A stretch of DNA of 8,704 nucleotides from an uncultured Christensenella sp. GTDB lineage: Bacteria; Bacillota; Clostridia; Christensenellales; UBA1242. Below are positions 1 to 6,737 of the stretch, one piece after another. The stretch is from NCBI GenBank assembly GCA_910584815.1, contig CAJUBT010000039.1, positions 1-8,704 on the forward strand, read 5' to 3'. The position numbers and the translations under genes were made by a program. Below the pieces are notes generated by a model. The model worked only from the letters and a program-made list of their open reading frames with translations, ran no database searches and was not told the DNA's origin. Each line of letters starts with the position of its first letter. Position 1 is the first letter of the stretch.

Positions 1-35
1 TTTTTAAAATAATTTTAAATAGTTAAATGTTGTTA

Positions 36-953
36 TTACTTTTTATTTGAAGATGAAGGTTTTGCACTTGAACTTGGTTTTGTGGAGTTTTTGCCATCAA
101 ACCTTGAAGTTGAGTTAGATTTTGAACTATAGTTTGAAGATGAACCTTTACTATAATTACTTGAAGAAGAAATTTTGTTAGAAGAACTAGGTTTGTTTAA
201 GGTGTTTTTTTTATCATCTTTATTATCGAAATAATTAGATAGTTTTTTATTTTTATCTTCTTGCTTTTTTTCTTCTCTACCTTTTGAGGTTTTTCTATTT
301 AGCGAGGACAAATTTTCTGGGCTAAAAACTAGCCATTCAAGGCAACCCAAAATTACTGCCAAAACAATGTTAAAGGCCATATATAGCAAGAAAGTTAGAA
401 GAATTTCTACAAAAGAGTAATAACCAGCATAAGCAATTGTTATGAATATTAAACTGTTAATAATGCTAAAAATGCCAAGATAGATACTTGTTCTAATTAT
501 TTTTGGTAATTTTTCCATTTTAACATATTCAACAAATAAATAACCACATATGCTGCAAACCAAAAGTGCAACGGTTGTTGCAACAAAGTTATTTAAATAT
601 GCCCAAGAAAGATATTTAAAAACCCCGTTAGATAAATCTAAAAAGGCATATTCGAAAAACCTTATAACAAACATTGTTATTTGCGAAAAGATTAAAACAA
701 AAAATAACCTTATACTTTCTGCTTTATCATATTTACTATAAGCAATGTATAATGCAAGTAAAATTACTGGCAAAACCACCATTTGAACAGAAAGTGCTTT
801 ATAAAAAAGTTCTACCTTTGGAAAATATGCACAAACAATACTTGCAACAATACCAAAGAAATAAAGACCATTTTTTTGCAAGTAAGTATGAGAAACCCAA
901 AGTGCTAGCACAGAAAGTGCAAAGAAAATTATTAACGAAGCCCAATGTAACAT
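36..953 (-). CDS. Vut_1/YhhQ-like polytopic membrane protein with low-complexity tail
   Basis: 305-residue integral membrane protein. Residues 1-210 hold about six or seven hydrophobic helices (roughly 5-24, 30-45, 55-72, 80-104, 118-143, 155-176, 180-210). The order of segments recalls the Vut_1/YhhQ family, which imports queuosine precursors: an N-terminal helix, KNGLYFFGIVAS (27-38), KVELF (46-50), SKYDKAES (73-80), and RTSIYLGIFSIINSLIFITI (154-173). These line up by eye with family segments of the type GKEGLY..., KTVELF, EKYGKKEA and ...LIDSVIFTLIAF. Family polar residues appear changed: the Asn-Ile-Gln of helix 2, the Thr-Asp of helix 3, and Asp to Asn at N166. Residues 211-305 are a charged, then Ser/Asn/Lys-rich, probably disordered tail with repeated KPSSS units. 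The start is ATG with a modest AAAAGGG site ten bases upstream. It lies 233 bp downstream of pyruvate kinase on the same strand. The fold is clear; the family is moderately likely; the substrate is unproven. Confidence 0.6.
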   Translation of the reverse strand: MLHWASLIIFFALSVLALWVSHTYLQKNGLYFFGIVASIVCAYFPKVELFYKALSVQMVVLPVILLALYIAYSKYDKAESIRLFFVLIFSQITMFVIRFFEYAFLDLSNGVFKYLSWAYLNNFVATTVALLVCSICGYLFVEYVKMEKLPKIIRTSIYLGIFSIINSLIFITIAYAGYYSFVEILLTFLLYMAFNIVLAVILGCLEWLVFSPENLSSLNRKTSKGREEKKQEDKNKKLSNYFDNKDDKKNTLNKPSSSNKISSSSNYSKGSSSNYSSKSNSTSRFDGKNSTKPSSSAKPSSSNKK

Positions 954-988
954 TATAAATTAACCCTTTTAATTTGATGTTTGAAAAA

Positions 989-994
989 ATTATA
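989..994 (-). promoter_or_regulatory. Candidate -10 box of the Vut_1-like gene
   Basis: Read on the minus strand this is a perfect TATAAT, which would start transcription near 982 and give a leader of about 30 nt carrying the AAAAGGG ribosome site (964-970). No convincing -35 hexamer sits at the right distance, and in such AT-rich DNA the match may be chance. Read-through from pyruvate kinase is the alternative source of transcript. Confidence 0.3.
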
Positions 995-1045
995 TTTAAT
1001 AATTATAAATTAGTTTTTACATTTTTTTGTAAGCATAAATAATAA

Positions 1046-1101
1046 TTAAAACAATCATTTTACAATATTATTTTAATTAACAATTTAAATGATTGTTTTA
1101 A
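1046..1101 (-). terminator. 15-bp perfect inverted repeat, probable pyruvate kinase terminator
   Basis: The arms at 1046-1060 and 1087-1101 are exact reverse complements (TTAAAACAATCATTT and its complement) around a 26-nt loop. Read on the minus strand, downstream of pyruvate kinase, the second arm ends in GTTTTAA and runs into TTATTATTT, a U-rich but interrupted tail. This fits a weak intrinsic terminator or mRNA 3' end. A second, weaker hairpin lies closer to the stop codon (7-bp arms 1152-1158 and 1175-1181). The stems are mostly A-T, so the terminator role is inferred. Confidence 0.5.
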
Positions 1102-1186
1102 ACTGAAAATTTTTTATTTAAAATTCAAGTAACTTTTTTTTAAAAATAATGAACAATTTAACCTAACCCTTTTTAATTGTTATTTT

Positions 1187-2599
1187 TTAATTTAAAACAG
1201 TTAGTTTAATTGCATTAGTTGTTCCCTTTTCAGCAATAGGGATGCCAAGAGTTATAACAATTTTATCGCCAGCTTTTGCAAACTTTAATTCTTTAACAAC
1301 CTTTTCTGCATTAGATAACATATCTTCAATTTTGTTAAACTCTTTAACAATAACTGGGGTTACGCCCCAAGAAAGTGACAAACTATGGTAAACAAATTCG
1401 TTATGAGTTAAAGCAATAATTTTTGCATCTGGATAAAAGCGAGAAATCATTTTTGCTGTTTTACCTTTATCGGTATAACACACAATTGCTTTTGCATTAA
1501 CCGCCTTTGCAGTTTCACAAGCGGAATAAGAAATTGCATCTAAATTTCTGTGTGCATTTTTAAACACTGGCATTTGTTTGTTGGAATAATCTATAACTTT
1601 TTCGGTTGCATTTATAATGCTTGCCATAGTGGATGTTGCATCAAAAGGATAATTACCCGAGGCACTTTCGCCCGACAACATTGTTGAACTTGTTCCATCG
1701 TAAATTGCTTGAGCAACATCGGTAGTTTCTGCCCTTGTTGGACGGCGTTTATAAATCATACTCTCTAACATTTCTGTTGCAACAATAACGCTTTTACCTC
1801 TTTGAACGGTTCTTGTAATCATATCTTTTTGTATGCTTGGAATATGTTCTATTGGAACTTCTGTTCCCATATCTCCCCTTGCAACCATAATACCATCGCT
1901 AAGGTCTATTATTTTATCTAAATTCTTAATTCCCTCTGCACTTTCTATTTTAGAAATAATTTCTTGTCTGCCACCATATTTTTTAATGCATTCACGCATT
2001 TCAATAATATCTTCTGGGCGATTAACAAAAGAAGCAGAAATAAACTCAACATCATTTTTTGCAGCAAATTCTATGTTCTTTTCATCCTTTTCGCTAATAA
2101 AAGGTAATGGCAACCTAAACCTTGGAATAGAAATGCTTTTATGGTTGCTAATATCGCCACCAACATCAACTCTACAAATGATTTTGCCATTTTCTACACC
2201 TTTAACAGTAAACTCTAATAAACCGTTGTTAGCATAGAGTTTTTGACCACTTTTTAATTTATCTAATAATGCAGGGTAGCCACAATAAACTTCGTTTATA
2301 GTTCCAATAACTTCTGTAGTTGAAAACACAAAAGTTTGCCCTTTAACTAAGGTTACTTTGTCTTTTTCAAAAGTTCCAATTCTAAGTTCTGGCCCACAAG
2401 TATCAACCATAATGCCACAAGGCACTTTCATATCTTTACGCGCTTTTTTAATGTTGTTTAAAGTTTTTTGGTGACTTTCTAAGGTTCCGTGGCTCATATT
2501 TAATCTGGCAACATTCATTCCACATTTTAACAACCTAACTATTGCATTATAACTGTCGGTTGCAGGTCCAATAGTACATACTATATTTGCTTTTCTCAT
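1187..2599 (-). CDS. pyk: Pyruvate kinase
   Basis: Catalyses the last glycolytic step in the cytosol: phosphoenolpyruvate plus ADP gives pyruvate plus ATP. The 470 residues match the short bacterial form without the extra PEP-utiliser-like C-terminal domain seen in Bacillus. Motifs in order: N-terminal KANIVCTIGPATDS (3-16); RLNMSHG (32-38), with R32, N34 and S36 for substrate and K+; DTCGPELRIG (66-75); SEKD (169-172); SKIESAEG (216-223), with catalytic K217 and metal ligand E219; DGIMVARGDMGTEVP (235-249), with metal ligand D243; then TEMLESMI, RPTRAE and MLSGESASGNYP. The Glu of GPE (E71) is the residue typical of K+-dependent enzymes. Oddities are Cys68, where Lys is usual, and HKSISIP (153-159), where KGVNLPG is common. 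The ATG start has AAAAAGGA eleven bases upstream. An extended -10 promoter precedes it. It points away from the TetR gene across a long spacer. Confidence 0.96.
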   Translation of the reverse strand: MRKANIVCTIGPATDSYNAIVRLLKCGMNVARLNMSHGTLESHQKTLNNIKKARKDMKVPCGIMVDTCGPELRIGTFEKDKVTLVKGQTFVFSTTEVIGTINEVYCGYPALLDKLKSGQKLYANNGLLEFTVKGVENGKIICRVDVGGDISNHKSISIPRFRLPLPFISEKDEKNIEFAAKNDVEFISASFVNRPEDIIEMRECIKKYGGRQEIISKIESAEGIKNLDKIIDLSDGIMVARGDMGTEVPIEHIPSIQKDMITRTVQRGKSVIVATEMLESMIYKRRPTRAETTDVAQAIYDGTSSTMLSGESASGNYPFDATSTMASIINATEKVIDYSNKQMPVFKNAHRNLDAISYSACETAKAVNAKAIVCYTDKGKTAKMISRFYPDAKIIALTHNEFVYHSLSLSWGVTPVIVKEFNKIEDMLSNAEKVVKELKFAKAGDKIVITLGIPIAEKGTTNAIKLTVLN

Positions 2600-2641
2600 A
2601 ATTTAATTAGTCCTTTTTAATTTAAAAATATTGATAGTAGT

Positions 2642-2670
2642 ATTATAGCAATTAATAATAAAATTATCTA
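2642..2670 (-). promoter_or_regulatory. Extended -10 promoter of pyruvate kinase
   Basis: On the minus strand 2650-2642 reads TGCTATAAT, a perfect TGnTATAAT extended -10 element. A partial -35 (TAGATA, 2670-2665, four of six) lies 17 bp upstream. The start of transcription would be near 2635, leaving a leader of about 36 nt with the AAAAAGGA ribosome site at 2611-2617. The extended -10 makes the weak -35 unimportant. Confidence 0.6.
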
Positions 2671-3145
2671 CCATTTTTATTTAAGTTGTTTAATAAACCT
2701 ATAAAAAAACAAATTAATTTCTATAATTTATTTTTTATATAAAACCCGCTTTATAAAAACTAAAAATAAATTTAAGTTATGAAATAGTTCACCTATATAA
2801 AAAATAATAATTTAATGTTTATTAAAAAATATTAACACTATTTTTGTGCTATATTATTTTAAAGTTTTTTAAATTTACATTCAAATTTTTGTTGATTTTT
2901 TATTACTATTTTATGTTAATTTAAATAACCAATTTTTTATATATTTAAAAAAATTTAAAACTATTTTGTTTATAACTAATTGCTATTTAACCATAATTTT
3001 TTTAAAAAAAGGTTATTAATTTTATGTTTTTTTGTTTAATACTTAATTGTAAATTTTACTAATTTTTTTAAAAAATAAACTTTGAAATTTAATATAAAAC
3101 CAGTTGGTCTTGTAACTAATATAAAAATTTTTTTAATATAGAGAA

Positions 3146-3160
3146 TAAACTACTAGTTTA
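3146..3160. repeat. 15-bp palindrome, candidate operator
   Basis: TAAACTA-C-TAGTTTA is a perfect palindrome with 7-bp arms around one base. It lies 245 bp upstream of the TetR-family gene and just before a TATAAT (3170-3175). Ten of its bases, TAAACTACTA, recur at 4140-4149, directly before the ATPase start codon. Size and symmetry suit a repressor operator, but AT-rich palindromes also arise by chance. Confidence 0.4.
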
Positions 3161-3332
3161 CATTATAAATATAATTTTTTTAATAAATTGTTTATGTTCC
3201 CCTCTTAAAGTATTATAAATATTTTAGCATTCTTTTAATAAAGTAAAAGAATACAAGGTCGGCAATTAAAAAGAATGTGGCAATTATTTTTAAAATATAT
3301 TCACATAAACGGGCTAAAATGTGCTAATTTGC

Positions 3333-3370
3333 TGTAAATTGTTTTACAAATTCTTTTAAAAATATATAAT
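3333..3370 (+). promoter_or_regulatory. Promoter of the TetR-family gene with overlapping inverted repeat
   Basis: TTTACA (3343-3348) and a perfect TATAAT (3365-3370) are 16 bp apart, a near-consensus sigma-A promoter that would start near 3377 and give a leader of about 29 nt. The -35 box is the right arm of an inverted repeat, TGTAAA-TTGT-TTTACA (3333-3348), where a bound repressor would block polymerase. This is the best-formed promoter in the window. Confidence 0.65.
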
Positions 3371-3381
3371 TAATATACAAA

Positions 3382-3396
3382 CTAATAGGTCATTAG
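3382..3396. promoter_or_regulatory. Inverted repeat at the tetR leader and ribosome site, candidate autoregulatory operator
   Basis: CTAAT-AGGTC-ATTAG has perfect 5-bp arms around 5 bases. It sits just after the predicted transcription start and touches the AGGAGAG ribosome site (3395-3401). TetR-family repressors commonly bind such short repeats in their own promoter region. The arms are short, so this is a candidate only. Confidence 0.35.
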
Positions 3397-3405
3397 GAGA
3401 GAAAA

Positions 3406-3993
3406 ATGAAAAAAGAAATGATTTATGAAGAAGTGCTTGCAATGCTTAACGACCGTGTGGACTATAAATCTATCACTCTTGCAGAAGTTGCAAAACGCTG
3501 CGGAATGGGAAAAAGCACAATTTATGAATACTTTGTAAGTAAAGATGAAATGGTGTTTAACAGCATTATTTTTTACCTTAACCGAATGATGAAATTCTTT
3601 TCTAATGGGTTTAGGGTAACCACTTTTCGTGCAAGTTTAAAAGTGTTTATTAAGGCTGTTATTATTACAATGAAAGCAAATTTTTGGATGGTTATGCCTT
3701 GGACATTTTTAGATAACTATGCCCCATTTTTAACCGAAGAAGATGCCGACACAATTACCGAACTTTTGTATAAATGTAAGGAAGTTATTTTAGAACTTTT
3801 TACAGCAATTTGCGAAAAGGGAAAAGAAGAAGGAACCCTTTTTGAAATAAACGAAAAAAACATAAACTTTGCTTATAACGGAATTATTTGCAGTTTAAGT
3901 GAAGAAGTTGATTGCGACTATGATTATGAAAGTGATGAAAGTAAACTTTATGTTGAAGACCTTTGTGCTTGCGTTTTAAGACAATTAAATTAG
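3406..3993 (+). CDS. TetR/AcrR-family transcriptional regulator
   Basis: 195-residue DNA-binding protein of normal TetR-family length. The N-terminal helix-turn-helix is clear: TLAEVAKRCGMGKSTIYEYF (24-43), followed by SKDEMV, the typical junction to the ligand-binding part. The remaining, mostly helical region (about 55-195) is family-variable and should bind an effector and form dimers. It contains an acidic stretch, EEVDCDYDYESDESK (166-180), whose role is unknown. The ATG start is set by a strong AGGAGAG site six bases upstream and a near-consensus promoter before it. A terminator hairpin follows, and the P-type ATPase begins 158 bp downstream on the same strand with a similar promoter-proximal block, so the ATPase is the most likely target besides its own gene. 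The effector cannot be read from sequence. Confidence 0.92.
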   Translation: MKKEMIYEEVLAMLNDRVDYKSITLAEVAKRCGMGKSTIYEYFVSKDEMVFNSIIFYLNRMMKFFSNGFRVTTFRASLKVFIKAVIITMKANFWMVMPWTFLDNYAPFLTEEDADTITELLYKCKEVILELFTAICEKGKEEGTLFEINEKNINFAYNGIICSLSEEVDCDYDYESDESKLYVEDLCACVLRQLN

Positions 3994-4010
3994 TTTTAAA
4001 ATTTTAAAAA

Positions 4011-4049
4011 AATTATCCACAATTTGCTTACAAGTTGTGGATTTTTTTT
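4011..4049 (+). terminator. Terminator after the TetR-family gene
   Basis: An 8-bp perfect stem, ATCCACAA (4015-4022) and TTGTGGAT (4035-4042), encloses a 12-nt loop and runs straight into eight T. It lies 21 bp past the TetR stop codon and should separate that transcript from the ATPase. The left arm also contains TTATCCACA, a DnaA-box sequence, which is probably incidental. Confidence 0.75.
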
Positions 4050-4080
4050 ATTTATATCTAAGTTTTTAATTTAATATTTT

Positions 4081-4115
4081 TTTTACAAAATTCTTTAAAA
4101 AAGTGTGCATAAAAT
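4081..4115 (+). promoter_or_regulatory. Candidate promoter region of the P-type ATPase
   Basis: TTTACA (4082-4087) followed by AAATTCTTTAAAAAA closely repeats the sequence at the tetR promoter (3342-3361), and both blocks begin 64-71 bp before their start codons. The -10 is poor: CATAAA (4108-4113) at 20 bp, or TAAAAT (4110-4115) at 22 bp. A weak promoter or one needing an activator is possible. The shared block is seen directly; the promoter role is inferred. Confidence 0.4.
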
Positions 4116-4151
4116 ATGGCTTTTTTTAAATTAATTTGGTAAACTACTATT

Positions 4152-6575
4152 ATGGAAAAATTATTGGCAAACAAAGAAATTGATTTTTCTTCTGGCTTAA
4201 CAAATAGTCAGGTAGAAGAACGCACAAAACAGGGGCTAGTTAACACAACCTTAACCAAAGCATCTAAAACCTATACTCAAATTTTTGTGGGTAACATTTG
4301 CACTTGGTTTAACTTTATTTGTTTTCTTATGGCTACCCTACTTATATGCGTGGGCAGTTATGCTAACGCTAGTTTTATTGTTATTTTTATGGCTAACCTT
4401 CTTATTGGGCTTGTTCAAGAAATAAGGGCAAAGCGTATGGTGGACAAAATATCTTTAATGAACCAAACTCAAATAACTGCTTTAAGAGAAAATAAAGAAA
4501 TACAATTAGATGTGGAAAAAGTTGTTAAAGATGAAATTTTGTTTTTTGAAAGTGGTAACCAAATTTGTGCAGACTGTGTTTTAATTGATGGTAACATTGA
4601 AGCAAACGAAAGTTTAATTACAGGAGAAAGTAAACCTGTTAAAAAATTTGCTGGGGATACTTTGCTTGGTGGAAGTTTTGTTATAAGTGGAAAATGCAAA
4701 GCACAGGCAGTTAATGTTGGGTTAAACACTTATTCTTCCACTCTAGTTAAAAAAGCAAGAGAATTTAAAAGTAACCAAAGTGAAATTTTAAAAACTTTAA
4801 ACACAATTATTAAAACAATAGGTATTATTCTTCTTCCTCTTGGAATTTTAACCTTTTTCGATTCAATTAACTATAATTTTGTAAATGCCGATTTTAAAGA
4901 TGCTATCACTCGAACTTCAGGTTCTATAATAGGTATGATGCCTGTTGGAATGTTTTTGTTAACAAGCGTATCGTTAGTGGTTGGAGTTTTGAAACTAGCA
5001 AGGCGAAAAACTTTAGCACAAGATGCATATGCCATTGAAATGCTGGCAAGAAGCAATGTTTTATGTTTAGATAAAACTGGCACTTTAACAGATGGAACAA
5101 TGACTGTATGTAATGTGTTACCAATTAATTCCTCTGCGGAAGATATTAACACTATTTTAAAAAATTACATTAACAACATTAAAGCAAACAATCAAACACA
5201 AACCGCACTAAAAAATTATTTTGGTGTTGAAGCGAATTTTAAAGCTACTGCAACAATTGAATTTTCTAGCGAGAGAAAATACTCCGCTGTAACATTAGAA
5301 GAGCTTGGAACCTTTATGCTAGGTGCGCCAGAATTTGTAAATAAGAAATTAGATAAAGATATTTTACATACTATTAAAGAATTTACAAGTGATGGCTTTA
5401 GGGTGCTTCTTCTTGCAAAAAATAAAACTGATATTAAAAAAGAAGAAATTAAAGTTAACAATACCCCTCTTGCAATAATAACTATTCAAGATAATATTCG
5501 CCCAGATGCAAGAGACACTATTGAATGGTTTAATAATAACGATGTTCAAGTAAAAATTATTTCTGGCGATAATGTAGACACTGTTAGCACAATTAGCAAA
5601 AAAGTAGGGGTTAAAGATGCAAACAAGTGCATTAGTCTTGAAGGATTAAGTGAAGAAGAAGTTAGAGCTTGTGCCACTAAATATAATGTTTTTGGGCGTG
5701 TTACCCCAGAACAAAAATGCATAATTGTTAAAGCATTAAAAGAAAGTGGAAACAAAGTTGCTATGACTGGCGATGGTGTTAACGATATTTTAGCATTAAA
5801 AGAAGCAGATTGTTCCATTGCAATGGCAAGCGGAAGTGAAGCAACCCGCAGTGCAAGCAGCTTGGTTATGTTAGATAACAACTTTGCAACAATGCCAAAA
5901 GTTGTTGCAGAGGGAAGAAGGGTTATTAACAACATTTCAAAATCTTCCGCATTATTTTTAACAAAAACCTTTTTTGCAATGTTTTTAACAATTTTTACAC
6001 TCATCTCACCAAGTTATAATTTCCCACTTGTTAATACCGACATTATGTTATGGGAATGTTTCTTTATTGGAGTTTCATCTTTCTTTTTAACCTTACAACC
6101 AAACGAAGATAGAATTAAAGGTTCATTTATTGCTAACCTTACTTCCAAGGCTTTGCCTGGTGCATTAGTTCTATTTTTAGGGGCAATTGCTTGTTATATT
6201 TTCTGTTCTTTAACAGGAACAATAGAAACAACTCTAGGCACAATGATTTCCTACACTGTAACAATAGGGGCTTTCTTTATTATGTTGGAACTTTGTTTGC
6301 CACTAGATTGTTACAGAAGCATTGTTTGTTTTGGCTCGCTTATTTGTTGTGTTGCAATTTACTTATTTGAACATTTCGCTTTAAATGGAATATTTTTAAA
6401 CTACTCTCCTATAGCCCCAACTTCGTGGATATTTTTGGTTGTTAGTTGGATTTGCATTGCTCTTTTATTTGCACTGTTCAAATTTCTGTTTGAAAAATTT
6501 TTTGAAACAGATTTTTCTAAAAAACTTTTTAGATTTAAACGCGAAAATAAAGCTAAAAAAGTTAAGAATAATTAA
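4152..6575 (+). CDS. P-type cation-transporting ATPase, CtpE-like group
   Basis: 807-residue ion pump of the cytoplasmic membrane, complete. Helices M1-M2 lie about 48-90, then the actuator domain with TGES (157-160), M3-M4 (about 217-283) with PVGM at 264-267, and phosphorylation motif DKTGT with acceptor D307. The nucleotide domain has SERKYSAV (373-380) and GAPE; the hinge has SGD (471-473) and GDGVND (540-545); six C-terminal helices follow (about 600-792) and a Lys-rich end. There is no CxxC metal domain and no CPx motif, so it is not a heavy-metal P1B pump. The SFFLTLQPN stretch after M6 resembles CtpE-like pumps, linked to Ca2+ in mycobacteria. The PEGL Glu of Ca2+ pumps is Val265, so the ion is uncertain. 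The start is fixed by an in-frame TAA at 4140-4142, though no good ribosome site precedes it. It follows a TetR-family gene, its likely regulator. Confidence 0.93.
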   Translation: MEKLLANKEIDFSSGLTNSQVEERTKQGLVNTTLTKASKTYTQIFVGNICTWFNFICFLMATLLICVGSYANASFIVIFMANLLIGLVQEIRAKRMVDKISLMNQTQITALRENKEIQLDVEKVVKDEILFFESGNQICADCVLIDGNIEANESLITGESKPVKKFAGDTLLGGSFVISGKCKAQAVNVGLNTYSSTLVKKAREFKSNQSEILKTLNTIIKTIGIILLPLGILTFFDSINYNFVNADFKDAITRTSGSIIGMMPVGMFLLTSVSLVVGVLKLARRKTLAQDAYAIEMLARSNVLCLDKTGTLTDGTMTVCNVLPINSSAEDINTILKNYINNIKANNQTQTALKNYFGVEANFKATATIEFSSERKYSAVTLEELGTFMLGAPEFVNKKLDKDILHTIKEFTSDGFRVLLLAKNKTDIKKEEIKVNNTPLAIITIQDNIRPDARDTIEWFNNNDVQVKIISGDNVDTVSTISKKVGVKDANKCISLEGLSEEEVRACATKYNVFGRVTPEQKCIIVKALKESGNKVAMTGDGVNDILALKEADCSIAMASGSEATRSASSLVMLDNNFATMPKVVAEGRRVINNISKSSALFLTKTFFAMFLTIFTLISPSYNFPLVNTDIMLWECFFIGVSSFFLTLQPNEDRIKGSFIANLTSKALPGALVLFLGAIACYIFCSLTGTIETTLGTMISYTVTIGAFFIMLELCLPLDCYRSIVCFGSLICCVAIYLFEHFALNGIFLNYSPIAPTSWIFLVVSWICIALLFALFKFLFEKFFETDFSKKLFRFKRENKAKKVKNN

Positions 6576-6578
6576 AAT

Positions 6579-6610
6579 AAAAAAAGACACATTATCTTGT
6601 GTCTTTTTTT
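6579..6610. terminator. Bidirectional terminator between the ATPase and queH
   Basis: GACACA (6586-6591) and TGTGTC (6598-6603) form a stem around a 6-nt loop, flanked by seven A (6579-6585) and seven T (6604-6610), which extend it to 13 bp. It begins 4 bp after the ATPase stop codon. The A tract becomes a T tract on the other strand, so it can also stop transcripts coming from the convergent queH. Confidence 0.88.
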
Positions 6611-6737
6611 AAAAAATTTGCAATTTAAAGTTAAAATCATATTTTTAATAAAAAAATAAATTTTGAAATTTTTAAGAAATTTGCATTTAAAATCTAACAT
6701 TTAACTAAAGTTAATATAGCGGCTTTTAATTTATTTT

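Larger units (their letters stand above)
2600..3405. other. 806-bp non-coding spacer, extremely AT-rich in its left part
   Basis: No credible gene in either direction. A hand count gives about 13% G+C over 2641-3180, well below the genes here, rising to about 25% over 3191-3340. The left part has several runs of T followed by A (near 2995-3010, 3061-3076, 3127-3135, 3174-3184). It carries the pyruvate kinase promoter at its left end. The right part carries a 15-bp palindrome (3146-3160), possible RNA helices (3219-3322), an 8-bp direct repeat GGCAATTA at 3261 and 3279, and the tetR promoter. The best small frame (ATG at 3275, 20 codons) has no good ribosome site. Confidence 0.8.

Noticed and set aside
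674..958. 94-codon plus-strand frame opposite the membrane protein gene
   Set aside because: Antisense to the hydrophobic coding part, without a ribosome site or family resemblance.
1010..1034. preQ1-riboswitch-like AAAAACTAA tail upstream of the Vut_1-like gene on the minus strand
   Set aside because: The C-rich loop and the first stem of the preQ1-I aptamer are absent. Only the A-rich tail resembles it, which is expected by chance here.
1833..2237. 134-codon frame on the plus strand inside pyruvate kinase
   Set aside because: Fully antisense to a highly conserved enzyme gene; a compositional shadow. The same holds for the antisense frames within the ATPase (for example 5546-6004).
3275..3337. 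20-codon open frame in the spacer (ATG at 3275)
   Set aside because: No good ribosome site, no recognisable signal or motif, and a length expected by chance.
4013..4021. Perfect DnaA box TTATCCACA
   Set aside because: It is the left arm of a good terminator hairpin, and no second full box or origin gene is nearby. One 9-mer match in AT-rich DNA is not enough for an origin.
6613..6695. Two imperfect copies of AAATTTGCA(A)TTTAAA between the ATPase and queH
   Set aside because: Low-complexity AT sequence; no pattern of spacing or further copies to support a functional repeat.
6701..6714. Palindrome TTAACT-AA-AGTTAA downstream of queH
   Set aside because: Short and entirely A-T apart from two bases. 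The stronger bidirectional terminator at 6579-6610 already explains termination.
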